Shown: piece by piece, positions 1 through 8,378 of the stretch
Position numbering within the stretch: the first letter of the stretch is position 1
How the letters are laid out: every line of letters starts with the position of its first letter
Source of the DNA: Bacteroidota bacterium
GTDB taxonomy: Bacteria > Bacteroidota > Bacteroidia > Flavobacteriales_F > PHOS-HE28
Assembly: GCA_023430325.1 (NCBI GenBank)
Contig: JAEZAU010000107.1
Coordinates: 1 to 28,732 of the forward strand
Direction: 5' to 3'
DNA length: 28,732 bases
Made by a program: the position numbers and the translations under genes
Notes under the pieces: generated by a model
The model's database searches: none
The model's input: the letters and a program-made list of their open reading frames with translations, nothing else
Told to the model about the DNA's origin: nothing

Positions 1-530
1 TCCAGCGTATCGATCGGAAGTTCCTCGCTGCGTTTGATGGTGAGGGTGTTCTTCTGAAGCTCCTCACGGCCTACGACCATGGGCACCAGCGCTTCGGGAT
101 ACGTCACGATCGTCATGCGCCGATCCACCGATCCATCGGTCACCTCCTTCCACTTCATCAGCACCTCCAGCACTTCGGTGCGCTGCACGCGCTCGCCATC
201 GTGATGTCCTTCGGGATCGTACGGCGAGCGCGATGGCGCAGGATAGAACAGGCGCGTATCCAGCCGCCGCTCGTGCGTGGGCGAAGTGTCCTTTGCGGCA
301 AGTGCTTCGAGATCGTTAAGGAAATAGGCGACCTCTTCGCGATCGTTCAGCACATGTACATGAACGCCTTTGATCTCTTCGCCGACAGCGGCCGCGATCA
401 TGGCGCGTGACGAACCGACCGTTCCGGTAAGATGGATGCGCATGGAATTCGATAGCAAAGCATCGTTGATGCGGCCGATGCGTGGATCGTTATGAAACGA
501 CTTGAGAAGTTCGGCGAGGGAAGTGATCAT
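1..530 (-). CDS. mfd: Transcription-repair coupling factor Mfd, N-terminal part (cut by window edge)
   Basis: An open frame reads leftward from an ATG at 530-528 to the window edge, giving about 176 residues with no stop. The protein starts MITSLAELLKSFHND and contains GTVGSSRAMIAAAV, HVLNDREEVAYFLNDLE, LFYPAPSRSPYDPEG and MTIVTYPEALVPMVVGREEL. This is the order of motifs in the N-terminal UvrB-like module of Bacteroidota Mfd. Mfd removes RNA polymerase stalled at DNA damage and recruits UvrA. The RNA polymerase-binding, translocase and RecG-like domains lie beyond the window. The gene is divergent from the O-methyltransferase at 684. A TTTGC lies directly before the ATG, too close to act as a normal -7 element for this start, so the start is likely but not certain. 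The identification rests on motif recognition in a partial protein. Confidence 0.85.
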   Translation of the reverse strand, partial: MITSLAELLKSFHNDPRIGRINDALLSNSMRIHLTGTVGSSRAMIAAAVGEEIKGVHVHVLNDREEVAYFLNDLEALAAKDTSPTHERRLDTRLFYPAPSRSPYDPEGHHDGERVQRTEVLEVLMKWKEVTDGSVDRRMTIVTYPEALVPMVVGREELQKNTLTIKRSEELPIDTL

Positions 531-544
531 GCAAATAGCTGAAG

Positions 545-572
545 CCCGATGCCGTGTTGTGCGGGCATCGGG
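545..572. other. Hairpin in the mfd/O-methyltransferase divergent region
   Basis: CCCGATGCC at 545-553 pairs perfectly with GGCATCGGG at 564-572 around a 10-base loop. The hairpin sits 14 bases upstream of the mfd start codon and about 110 bases upstream of the O-methyltransferase start. It lacks a clear T-run on either side, so it is not a typical intrinsic terminator. A structured leader or a binding palindrome is possible. Confidence 0.4.
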
Positions 573-683
573 TTATGAGTGCAAAATTACGGTGATCGCG
601 GGTGGTTACTGATGGATGTACAACAACCGTTGCTGTACGATCTGTCACCGGGATCGATGACCTTTGCGCACCAACTTGATGGA

Positions 684-1319
684 ATGAAATTCATCGATCC
701 AGCTCTCGAACAGTATGCATGCATGTATTCCCAGGAAGAGCCTTCGCACCTGAAGGAGCTTGCTGAGGAAACACATGCGAAGGTGGATCTGCCACAAATG
801 CTCAGCGGTCATCTACAGGGCCGGTTCCTCAGTTTTGTGAGCCGTATGCTTCACCCGAGGACGGTCATCGATATCGGCACATACACCGGATATACTGCCA
901 TCTGCATGTCGGAAGGTCTTGCTGATGGGGGAGTGGTGCATACGATCGATATCAATATTGAACTTGCACCGATGGTGGATCGATATCTGCGTAAAGCTGG
1001 CGTTCACGACAGGGTGCATCAACACCTTGCACCGGCCAGTGAAGTTCTTCCAAGCATCGAAGGCCCGATCGACATGGTGTTCATCGATGCGGATAAGCAG
1101 AATTACTCCAAGTATTTCAATATGGTCATCGATCGGTTGCGCCCTGGCGGTATCATCATAGCTGATAATGTTCTTTGGAGCGGCCGGGTATTGGAAAAGG
1201 ACCAGGATGATGAAACCCGTGGATTGGCCGATTACGCGAGAAAGGTGAAGGAAGATACTCGTGTGGAGAACCTTCTGTTGCCGTTGCGTGATGGATTGCT
1301 GGTGAGCCGTAAGAAATAG
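684..1319 (+). CDS. SAM-dependent O-methyltransferase, caffeoyl-CoA OMT-like (family 3, COG4122 type)
   Basis: The protein is a class I SAM-dependent methyltransferase of the cation-dependent O-methyltransferase family. It uses S-adenosylmethionine and usually methylates catechol-type hydroxyls; the substrate here is unknown. In the 211-residue form, motif I VIDIGTYTGYTA is at 61-72. The metal-binding set is FIDADKQNY at 133-141 and ADNVLWSGR at 160-168 (D135, D161, N162 by family analogy). The open frame extends upstream to a GTG at 579, but the extra 35 residues look unlike the family. The ATG at 684 gives MKFIDPALEQYACMYS and the usual family length of about 210. The ATG at 657 is an alternative. 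A GACCTTTG at 659-666 could be its -7 element, with G in place of the first T. It is a cytoplasmic protein and no substrate clue comes from its neighbours. Confidence 0.88.
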   Translation: MKFIDPALEQYACMYSQEEPSHLKELAEETHAKVDLPQMLSGHLQGRFLSFVSRMLHPRTVIDIGTYTGYTAICMSEGLADGGVVHTIDINIELAPMVDRYLRKAGVHDRVHQHLAPASEVLPSIEGPIDMVFIDADKQNYSKYFNMVIDRLRPGGIIIADNVLWSGRVLEKDQDDETRGLADYARKVKEDTRVENLLLPLRDGLLVSRKK

Positions 1320-1351
1320 TCGATCGCGGTTGCTGACGATCGTCACGTGCT

Positions 1352-1359
1352 TATCTTCG
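1352..1359 (+). promoter_or_regulatory. Bacteroidota -7 element (TATCTTCG) upstream of the TerB-like gene
   Basis: TATCTTCG fits the TAnnTTTG element of Bacteroidota promoters with one change, 22 bases before the ATG at 1382. The same TTCG variant occurs before other genes in this window. No clear -33 TTG is visible. Confidence 0.4.
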
Positions 1360-1381
1360 GGTTAAAGCCAACTTCACTCCC

Positions 1382-1768
1382 ATGGAAGCACAACTCTTTT
1401 ACAAGGAACTTGGCCGGTTGCTTTATGCGATAGCTGCTGCCGATGGTTCGATCTCACAGAAGGAAGTAGCCACGCTGAAACGGATCGTGAGCGAGCAGCT
1501 TGTTCCACAAGAAGTGGCAACCGATCATTTCGGAACGGATCAGGCCTACATCACCGAATTCGAGTTCGATGTTCTTTCCGATCGGGACGCTTCGGTGGAA
1601 GGAGCATTCGACTCGTTCATCGCCTATATGGCAAATCATCGCAACGATCTAACGCCTGAAAGGAAGCAGTTGATCTATGCCGCTGCCGAAGCGGTGGCCG
1701 ACGCATTCCATGGGAGCAACAAACATGAGCTTCCGTTGTTGAAGGAATTGCACAAGCATCTCGGTTGA
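1382..1768 (+). CDS. Small helical protein, TerB-like domain
   Basis: This is a 128-residue, mostly helical, acidic cytoplasmic protein with no signal peptide. Residues 13-30 (LLYAIAAADGSISQKEVA) resemble the first half of TerB/DUF533-like domains, where an Asp-Gly loop (D21, G22) followed by S-x-x-E joins two helices. Residues 90-126 form the matching C-terminal helices. TerB-like domains are found in tellurite-resistance operons and in many stand-alone metal- or stress-linked proteins; no other ter gene is near, so no function is assigned. It is preceded by a possible -7 element at 1352 and followed 44 bases later by the threonine aldolase gene. The family call is tentative, while the coding call is firm. 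Confidence 0.65.
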   Translation: MEAQLFYKELGRLLYAIAAADGSISQKEVATLKRIVSEQLVPQEVATDHFGTDQAYITEFEFDVLSDRDASVEGAFDSFIAYMANHRNDLTPERKQLIYAAAEAVADAFHGSNKHELPLLKELHKHLG

Positions 1769-1812
1769 CCTCCTGGATCGCTCTCATTTCGTGGCGCTAA
1801 CTTGCGCCATTG

Positions 1813-2838
1813 ATGAGGGTGATCGATCTGCGTTCCGATACCGTTACGAAGCCATCGCCGGGGATGCGGCAGGCCATGGCCGCTGCCGAGGTCGGTGATG
1901 ATGTTTTCGGGGAGGATCCCACAGTGAATTCGTTGGAGGAGCGCGTGGCAGCGATGTTCGGTCATGAAGCCGGAGTTTTCTGTCCCAGCGGAACCATGAC
2001 GAACCAGATCGGTGTCAATGTGCATACCAGGCCGGGCGATGAAGTGATCTGTGATGAGGGCGCCCACATCTACCGGTATGAGGGTGGCGGGGTGATGGCC
2101 ACCAGCGGTTGTTCCGTGAAACTGTTGTACGGCGATCGTGGCCGGTTCACGGCCGCTCAGGTCGAAGCTGCGATCAACGATCCTTCAGCGCAATACCTCG
2201 CGCGGACACGTCTGGTGAACATCGAGAACACCAATAATCGAGGAGGAGGATCGGTATGGGATCTCGCTGCAGTGGATCGGATAAGAACGATCTGCGCGAA
2301 GCATGATCTTGCATTGCATCTTGATGGTGCAAGGATATTCAATGCTTTGGAACATACCGGAGCATCACCCATTGAATGGGGAAGCAGGTTCGATACAGTA
2401 TCCATCTGCCTGAGCAAAGGGTTGGGTGCGCCCGCAGGATCGGTGCTTGTAGGTGACCGGGACCGGATCGCGCTGGCGCGAAGAGTGCGAAAACGGTTGG
2501 GCGGAGGAATGCGACAGGCCGGGATCCTGGCGGCAGCCTGTCATTATGCACTGGACCAAAATCTTCCATTATTGAAAGAAGATCATCGAAGAGCCAAGCT
2601 TATTGAAGCTGCCTTGGAAGCACATCCTGCCATCAGTGAAGTAATGCCAGTGCAGACCAACATCATCATATTCAAGCTCGCAGATGTCAGTTTCCCATCG
2701 TTCCTGCAGCATCTGAAAAAAAGCAACGTCATGGCCGCGATCTTCGGGCCCACCACGTTGCGAATGGTGACACATTTTGACATCACGGACGAGGACGTTC
2801 AACACACTATCGAGATCATCAATTCATTCCAGGCATGA
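1813..2838 (+). CDS. ltaE: Low-specificity L-threonine aldolase
   Basis: This PLP-dependent fold-type I enzyme cleaves threonine and allo-threonine to glycine and acetaldehyde. It starts with the family signature MRVIDLRSDTVTKPSPGMRQAM, followed by GDDVFGEDPTVNSLEE (28-43) and the cofactor pocket HLDGARIFNA (169-178). The PLP lysine is K202 in SICLSKGLGAPAGS. The length of 341 residues is normal. A TTG lies one codon upstream, but the ATG at 1813 gives the canonical start. TAACTTGC at 1798-1805 may be a degenerate -7 element. The stop overlaps the next start by four bases (ATGA), so a lipoprotein and a sensor kinase are probably co-transcribed with it. Those two have no evident link to threonine metabolism. 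Confidence 0.93.
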   Translation: MRVIDLRSDTVTKPSPGMRQAMAAAEVGDDVFGEDPTVNSLEERVAAMFGHEAGVFCPSGTMTNQIGVNVHTRPGDEVICDEGAHIYRYEGGGVMATSGCSVKLLYGDRGRFTAAQVEAAINDPSAQYLARTRLVNIENTNNRGGGSVWDLAAVDRIRTICAKHDLALHLDGARIFNALEHTGASPIEWGSRFDTVSICLSKGLGAPAGSVLVGDRDRIALARRVRKRLGGGMRQAGILAAACHYALDQNLPLLKEDHRRAKLIEAALEAHPAISEVMPVQTNIIIFKLADVSFPSFLQHLKKSNVMAAIFGPTTLRMVTHFDITDEDVQHTIEIINSFQA

Positions 2839-3212
2839 AGAACCCACTATTTTTCCTTCTATTGATCACAGCTTGCTCATCTCCCAAATACCTTCATCAG
2901 GCGGTACATGATGGAGTGGAAGTCTCCTATTATTGGAAGCACCAGAAGGAAGCACCGAGTGAATTGATCATGCGTCTCACCAACGTTTCGCAGGAAGATC
3001 GTCGTGTTTCATTGGTGATCGATCTGTATCATCAGGGAAAGACCATTGAAACCTTGCAAGCTGATACGTGCATTCGTGTGGGCCAAAGTTTGAACGGCAA
3101 GCTGAACGGGATCTATTTTGTTCCGGAGAAAGCGACGTCTGCTCAGATACAGAGTGGAGAAGTCCAGGTGGAAATGACAAGGACCTTCATTGAGCCGATC
3201 CCCTGCCAATGA
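2835..3212 (+). CDS. Small lipoprotein of unknown function
   Basis: This is a 125-residue protein with a short signal peptide ending in the lipobox LITAC, so it is predicted to be lipidated at C14 and held in the periplasm or outer membrane. The mature part (about residues 30-120) reads like a small beta-sandwich, with alternating strands such as LIMRLTNVSQEDRRVSLVIDL and GEVQVEMTRTF, similar in style to DUF1425/YcfL-like lipoproteins. I do not recognise the family with certainty. It overlaps ltaE upstream and the sensor kinase downstream by four bases each. Translation coupling to the kinase suggests it might be a periplasmic partner of that sensor, but this is inference. Confidence 0.7.
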   Translation: MKNPLFFLLLITACSSPKYLHQAVHDGVEVSYYWKHQKEAPSELIMRLTNVSQEDRRVSLVIDLYHQGKTIETLQADTCIRVGQSLNGKLNGIYFVPEKATSAQIQSGEVQVEMTRTFIEPIPCQ

Positions 3213-4936
3213 CCGAACGCCGCAGTACCGATAGATGGCTTGCCGCGGGCGTGGTCATGGTATTGCTTCTCTGCATAGGCTTCGTGGTCCATTCTGCACT
3301 GACACTGCGTGAACGGCAACATGCGCTTGCTGAGATGAGCCTCGAGCGTACCCAGCAGATGTTGAGGTTACGTATCGGAGGCATGTTCCAGGAGATAGCA
3401 GAAGACCTCAGGGAAGAAGCTGCTGCTTTGGATGAAGGCGATCAGGAATGGACCGGCTGGGTGGATCGTTGGAAACCGCTGATGGATTCACATTGGTCCA
3501 TCATGACCATTCGCCTCGCAGATGAAAAGGGCAATGAGATCGAGTATGCACGCAACGATGAGGATCGTACCGTACGCCTTACCTGGGAGGGTTCTAAGGA
3601 GCGGTCACCGATGTATTTCGATCCCTTCAACGGCGATACGCTCAGTGTTTCCGGTGCAGACAGTATCATATATACCATCTATGATCCCAGGGAACGCGTC
3701 TGGTTCGGCAAGGCCCTGGAGAATACGTTGGATGAACCCACATGGAACATCAAATATTTCGAGGACGGATCGCCCTTGTTGCAGGTCTCACTGCTCATTC
3801 GTTCCAGACTGCCTGAAGCGCCGTTCCGCATTCTCGAAATGGATGTGGACCTTGGCCGCTCGGCTTGGATAGACACGTATGATACCGGTTTGAAACCTTT
3901 CGGCATGCTTCTGCTGGATGGGACAGGCATGATACTTGACCTTCCGGGAACAAGTAAGGATCCCCGGGTGGATGAAGCCGAAAGACAGGCTGCGCAGCAT
4001 TGGGCGGCAAACACCAACCCGAGGCCCTTCACCATGAACGTGAACGGATCGGATTATCATGTCTCGGTAAGTCCGTATGCCATGAACGGGCTTACCCTGT
4101 ACACACTGGTGCTGCTCGATGTGGAAGTGATCGCCAATTGGTCGTACACCGAAAAACGCAATATCTGGATACTCTCGTCCTTCGTGTTCCTGCTGAGCGC
4201 ACTTCTGACATTAATGTATCTACGTAAGCGAAAGGAGAATGTCAGGCTGAAGCGGCAGGCAAGAAAGACCCGCACCCAGGAAAGGAAATTGGTGAAGGTC
4301 CTGGGGGAGCGAGAGGTGCTCAACCGGGAGGTCCATCACCGTGTGAAGAACAACCTACAAGTGGTGAGCAGCCTTTTGAACCTGCAGGCCACGCGCCTGG
4401 AAGATGGTCCCGTCAAGAGCGAGTTCATCCGCGGGAAAAAGAGGATCGATCTGATCGCACTTGTACACCACAAGTTGTATGGCATGAAGGACCTGAGGAA
4501 CGTGGACATCGCCGTGTTCTTCAGGGAACTGATCCGATCGCTCTCCGAGATGTACCAGCCCCAGAGCCGTACTGTGAGCTTCGAGGTCGATACCGAAGGT
4601 CTGATGGTGGATCAGGACACTGCGATCGAGCTGGGGATCATCATCGGCGAACTGGTCTCCAACAGCTATCAACATGCGTTCCCCTATGCCACCGGCGGCC
4701 ATGTGGATGTGATGGTAAGGCCCGTGGAGAATGACCTGTACCGGTTGATCGTGAAGGACAATGGCCAGGGCTTGCCGAAGAACTATACCGAAGGTTCCGG
4801 AAAGCTGGGGCTTGAGATCGTACAAGCCTTGGCCGAGCAGCTGGACGGATCGCTGCATGTGATGCAGAACGGGGGGGTGACCTTCGAAGTGCTGTTCCGT
4901 TTGGTACGACCGTACGCCGATCCGTTGGAAGCGTGA
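3209..4936 (+). CDS. Membrane sensor histidine kinase, HisKA_2 type
   Basis: The 575-residue protein has a transmembrane helix at about 10-30 (LAAGVVMVLLLCIGFVVHSA), a periplasmic sensor of about 285 residues, and a second membrane helix at about 318-338. A short charged coiled coil follows. The dimerisation/phosphoacceptor segment is EVHHRVKNNLQ with probable phospho-His H377, characteristic of HisKA_2 kinases. The ATP-binding domain follows, with N box GELVSNSYQHAF, G1 box VKDNGQGLP and a later GLEIV. The enzyme should autophosphorylate and pass phosphate to a response regulator, but no receiver gene lies nearby, so it is an orphan kinase. The sensor region is not recognised and may be CHASE-like. 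It overlaps the lipoprotein gene by four bases and meets the convergent OmpA gene exactly at a TGATCA. Confidence 0.9.
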   Translation: MTERRSTDRWLAAGVVMVLLLCIGFVVHSALTLRERQHALAEMSLERTQQMLRLRIGGMFQEIAEDLREEAAALDEGDQEWTGWVDRWKPLMDSHWSIMTIRLADEKGNEIEYARNDEDRTVRLTWEGSKERSPMYFDPFNGDTLSVSGADSIIYTIYDPRERVWFGKALENTLDEPTWNIKYFEDGSPLLQVSLLIRSRLPEAPFRILEMDVDLGRSAWIDTYDTGLKPFGMLLLDGTGMILDLPGTSKDPRVDEAERQAAQHWAANTNPRPFTMNVNGSDYHVSVSPYAMNGLTLYTLVLLDVEVIANWSYTEKRNIWILSSFVFLLSALLTLMYLRKRKENVRLKRQARKTRTQERKLVKVLGEREVLNREVHHRVKNNLQVVSSLLNLQATRLEDGPVKSEFIRGKKRIDLIALVHHKLYGMKDLRNVDIAVFFRELIRSLSEMYQPQSRTVSFEVDTEGLMVDQDTAIELGIIIGELVSNSYQHAFPYATGGHVDVMVRPVENDLYRLIVKDNGQGLPKNYTEGSGKLGLEIVQALAEQLDGSLHVMQNGGVTFEVLFRLVRPYADPLEA

Positions 4937-6253
4937 TCAACGCTTGAGCCATTCGATCTCCACCCGTCGCTGGCTCGGATCCTTCACCGTGCTACGGCTG
5001 TCCCCGTAATAATTCACCATCAAGCGCTCCGGGGCGATGCCTCTCTCCAAAAGATATTTGCGCACGGCCTTGGCGCGCTCTTCGCTCAGCTTCAGGTTCA
5101 CTGCGGGGTCACCGCTACGATCGGTGTAGCCGGTGATCAGCACACGTTCCTTTGGCGATCGCGCAAGTTGTTCGAACACTTCGTTGAGCAACACCCGGTA
5201 TTCTGCGTCAAGGTCCACGGAATTCCTTTGGAATCGGATGGTGATGTTATGCCCGGTGAGATCGCTCAGATCGGCCAGAGGATTGTCGTTCCCGGCGATC
5301 GATGGGCGGCTCTCCTGTACTTCCAGCTCCAGATTGGTGAGCCGGTCCTCGATGTCATCCATGCGATCGCGTAATTCCCATAATTCCTTGCGTTGGTCGA
5401 GCTTGCCGATGCGTTCATTGATCCGATCGAGCTCTGCTTTCAACCAACGATCACGTTTGCGCACACGACTTTCCTCGATCCATCCGGCATCCTCCGGTAC
5501 ACGATCCAAATGGAGACCCAGTTCGGGGTCTGCACCACCTTTCCCCGAGTCTGCCATTTGAAGGTCCAGTGCGCAGAGGAAATTCTGGTCATCGAACACT
5601 GTTCCGCAGGTCGATCCGATCTGGAAACTTTGGCCATGGGCGATCCGTTGTTCTTCCAACACATGTATGGTGGCCAGCGGAAGCAGGTCTGCGCGGATCT
5701 GTCGTTCAAGCTCTTCGCGCTGACTGCGTACGTAATGATAGATCGCCAGGTATTTATCACCGCCATTACCGCCATCCACTGAGAATTGAGCCTGCGACCA
5801 ATCGATCTGCACAAGGCGGGCCAGTTGTTGCTTCGTTGGCACTGTAAGACCGGTCACGGATGTGGTGACATCCAATGCTTCCAGCGCCGAGAAGATCATC
5901 GCATTCATTTCCAGCGCTAATTTTTCGGGAGGAAGATCCGCTGTGACACCTTGTTTTGAGAAGTGGATCCTCTGGTCCAGATAAGCACCAAGGCCTGCTT
6001 CCATCACACGGTCAAGCATCATGCTCTCTGCAATGCGATCGGAAGAAGTTCGTTGCACCTGGAACTCGGCATTGGCTCCCGGAACATTGCGCCAGACAGC
6101 TTGAAAGATGACCTGGTCAGGATCGGTGACCTTGCGGCAATCAACGACCACGTCAGTGCCGGAAGGAACACCTTCAAGCTCCAGCTGACCATGAGCGAAC
6201 GGAGCAGCCGATAGCAGAGCCATCACGACCTTGATCTTGAGCGTTCGCCACAT
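4937..6253 (-). CDS. OmpA-family outer-membrane/periplasmic protein
   Basis: The signal peptide MWRTLKIKVVMALLSAAPFA is followed by an unrecognised region of about 270 residues, then a long charged coiled coil (RWLKAELDRINERIGKL to LTNLELEVQES). A C-terminal OmpA domain covers roughly the last 110 residues. It contains ITGYTDRSGDPAVN and LKLSEERAKAVRKYLLERG, the conserved motif that holds the diaminopimelate of peptidoglycan. No beta-barrel is evident, so it may anchor the envelope through the coiled coil. The frame extends 13 codons upstream of the chosen ATG, but the start at 6253 places the signal peptide at the N-terminus. It is the last gene of the seven-gene minus-strand run and lies 89 bases after the pafA-like gene. 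Its stop abuts that of the sensor kinase. Confidence 0.85.
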   Translation of the reverse strand: MWRTLKIKVVMALLSAAPFAHGQLELEGVPSGTDVVVDCRKVTDPDQVIFQAVWRNVPGANAEFQVQRTSSDRIAESMMLDRVMEAGLGAYLDQRIHFSKQGVTADLPPEKLALEMNAMIFSALEALDVTTSVTGLTVPTKQQLARLVQIDWSQAQFSVDGGNGGDKYLAIYHYVRSQREELERQIRADLLPLATIHVLEEQRIAHGQSFQIGSTCGTVFDDQNFLCALDLQMADSGKGGADPELGLHLDRVPEDAGWIEESRVRKRDRWLKAELDRINERIGKLDQRKELWELRDRMDDIEDRLTNLELEVQESRPSIAGNDNPLADLSDLTGHNITIRFQRNSVDLDAEYRVLLNEVFEQLARSPKERVLITGYTDRSGDPAVNLKLSEERAKAVRKYLLERGIAPERLMVNYYGDSRSTVKDPSQRRVEIEWLKR

Positions 6254-6342
6254 GTGTTGCCGGAGAGACCGTGAACTTAGAGCGATCTGCATTGCCTGTC
6301 CAGTACCATTACGGAAAAGATGCCCCCGGAATTATCAACAGT

Positions 6343-8013
6343 TCAATGTCGTATGAACTCTTCGATCGGCTCGCCGATACACGCATCGGGCATGGTCATT
6401 CCAGTAATGATGGCAATTGTGGGGGCAATATCAGTGATCGATATGCGCCGGGTCACATCCGCACTCCTGACTCCATACCCGAAGAAGATCACCGGCACAT
6501 GTGTATCATAATTCCATACCGATCGATGGGATGTTCCTTTGCCCTCTGGCATCTCGGATAGGTCGAGCATTCCCGGCCTGAGGGCGAAAAGGACATCACC
6601 GCTGCGCTGAGGCATGAAACCCCTCTGCAGGTGCCCAAGTACACGATCCGTATATGTGTTCGATACAAGGTCCACTGCGCCGATCGCATGGCTGATCTCC
6701 GGCTCCTGAAGTAGCACGTTCACTATCACGCGCTGAACGTTCGATGCATCCACCTTTTTCTCATTTATCGTACTCCAATTCAAGAAGACCTGTTCGTTCA
6801 CGATGGCATCCACCCATTTGCCTTCTCCAAAATGCTTGGTCAATTCCGGCTCCAGGCGTTCACGCAATTTTCCTTGATCGTAGTATCCGGCACTGGCCCG
6901 AAGGTCCTTCAGGTAACCGGGAACATCCACCGCGCCATGATCGGCTGTGAGGAAGAACAGATATCGATCCTTTCCGACCTGTTCATCCAAGGCCTTTAAG
7001 AGGCGTGCGATCTCTGCGTCCAGCCTTATGTACATATCCTCCAACTCCAGCGCGCGCGGGCCTACACGGTGGCCGAGCATATCTGTGCTGCTGTAACTGA
7101 TAGCCAACAGATCGGGCACCTCATCGGCTCCGAGCGCCTCACCGGCCAGAGCGGCCAGGGCCACATCCGTGGTGAGCGTATTTCCCCATGGGGTGTTGGC
7201 CAGGAGGGATGGATTATCCGTGGAGATCGCCGCAAGATCCAATGGCAGAACGGCCTTTGTGGCACCTGGTACTGCGATCTCGTAAGGATTATCATCTGGA
7301 AGTACCTGCGTGTAGCGTTCACGCGGCAGTATGAGATCCCATTTATTGTTCAAATACTTCTCTGGAAGCTCACGGGCATTGAACTCCTTCATCCAATCCG
7401 GCAAAGCGTCCCTGTACCACGTACTTGTAACAAAGTCACCACTGGCCGGGTCGTACCAGAAAGCCGCATCACCGGTGCGGCCGATCGGTAGAATGGCACC
7501 GCGATCTTTTATGGCCACACCAATGGTCCTGGCATGTCTTGCGGTACGCCGCTCCAACTCATCTGCGATGGTGGAACTCAATAGGTTCACAGGCGAACGT
7601 TGTCCAGTGGGGCCTTCACAGCCTACGCCTGACATCTGCTCATCTTCAGCGCAATAGAGACCGCCACCGGTTGCCCGTATGAACATGTCGTTGCTGACAA
7701 TGCCATGGTATGCAGGCGTGGTACCGGTATAGATGGAGGCATGTCCCGGCCCGGTAAATGTGGGTGCGTAGTCGAAGTGTGCATTACGGGCGAAGGCTCC
7801 ATCAATTATCGATCGCTTGAAGCCATCATTGCCGAAATTGTTCCAGTACCGGTAGATGAGATCGGTGCGCATCTGGTCCACGACCACCCCAACGATCAAA
7901 CGCGGTGGCGTGGACCAGATCGGTGGCTGTGATGCTGTTCTCTCCTGTGAATAATTCACCAGACAGAACAGCACGAAGAGGATGGATGATCCGGTGCGAA
8001 GCTTCAGCTTCAT
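6343..8013 (-). CDS. pafA: PafA-like alkaline phosphatase (alkaline phosphatase superfamily)
   Basis: This 556-residue exported phosphomonoesterase has a signal peptide (SSILFVLFCLVNYSQ). It matches the flavobacterial PafA type: metal Asp in VGVVVDQMR (D46), nucleophile T87 in APTFTGPGHASIYTG, N108 in SNDMF, and the K169-x-R171 pair in IKDRGAILP. Further metal ligands lie in SSTDMLGHRVGP, LTADHGAVDVP and GKGTSHRSVWNYDTHVP. In PafA these Asn, Lys and Arg residues bind the phosphate of monoesters, which separates it from phosphodiesterase relatives. It would release phosphate from organic monoesters in the periplasm. The start overlaps the crcB stop by four bases, so it is probably translated from an operon message. 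PafA enzymes are often not repressed by phosphate, and no pho-type site was seen. Confidence 0.9.
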   Translation of the reverse strand: MKLKLRTGSSILFVLFCLVNYSQERTASQPPIWSTPPRLIVGVVVDQMRTDLIYRYWNNFGNDGFKRSIIDGAFARNAHFDYAPTFTGPGHASIYTGTTPAYHGIVSNDMFIRATGGGLYCAEDEQMSGVGCEGPTGQRSPVNLLSSTIADELERRTARHARTIGVAIKDRGAILPIGRTGDAAFWYDPASGDFVTSTWYRDALPDWMKEFNARELPEKYLNNKWDLILPRERYTQVLPDDNPYEIAVPGATKAVLPLDLAAISTDNPSLLANTPWGNTLTTDVALAALAGEALGADEVPDLLAISYSSTDMLGHRVGPRALELEDMYIRLDAEIARLLKALDEQVGKDRYLFFLTADHGAVDVPGYLKDLRASAGYYDQGKLRERLEPELTKHFGEGKWVDAIVNEQVFLNWSTINEKKVDASNVQRVIVNVLLQEPEISHAIGAVDLVSNTYTDRVLGHLQRGFMPQRSGDVLFALRPGMLDLSEMPEGKGTSHRSVWNYDTHVPVIFFGYGVRSADVTRRISITDIAPTIAIITGMTMPDACIGEPIEEFIRH

Positions 8014-8378
8014 AATGATCTTGCAAAGATGAAGAAGACGAGCAGACAGGCCAGGACACTTATGAGTGCATTGAGCATGGCGATCATGTGCAAGCCTTCA
8101 CGGATCAGCAGAAAATTCTCGTAACTAAAGGTGCTGAAGGTGCTGAATCCGCCGCAGAACCCGATAGCAATGAAGGCCTTGAAGGCATCCTGCCCCTCCA
8201 ACTGGGATCGCAGATGGAAAATGGAATATGCCAGTATCGCTGAGGCCAGAACGTTGCTGATGAGCGTGGCGACCGGGAATGCCGATCCGCCCCCGAGCCA
8301 AAGGATGCCACGCGTGATGGCGTATCTCGAGACACTTCCAAACCCGCCACCCAAGAAAACGGCCAACCAGATGTTCAT
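8010..8378 (-). CDS. crcB: Fluoride ion exporter CrcB/Fluc
   Basis: This 122-residue membrane protein has four predicted helices. It carries the hallmark GGFSTFSTFS at 76-85, the N-terminal glycine run GGGFGSVSR (10-18) and the conserved Asn in LISNVLA (N42). Fluc channels form antiparallel dimers in the inner membrane and let fluoride leave the cell. The gene overlaps a PAP2 phosphatase upstream and a PafA-like phosphatase downstream, each by four bases. This leaves no space for the fluoride riboswitch that often precedes crcB, so control must come from the operon promoter. Length and motifs are normal for a single-subunit homodimeric type. Confidence 0.95.
   Translation of the reverse strand: MNIWLAVFLGGGFGSVSRYAITRGILWLGGGSAFPVATLISNVLASAILAYSIFHLRSQLEGQDAFKAFIAIGFCGGFSTFSTFSYENFLLIREGLHMIAMLNALISVLACLLVFFIFARSL

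Noticed and set aside
579..683. Upstream extension of the O-methyltransferase from a GTG
   Set aside because: The added 35 residues do not resemble the family, while the ATG at 684 gives the usual N-terminus and length.
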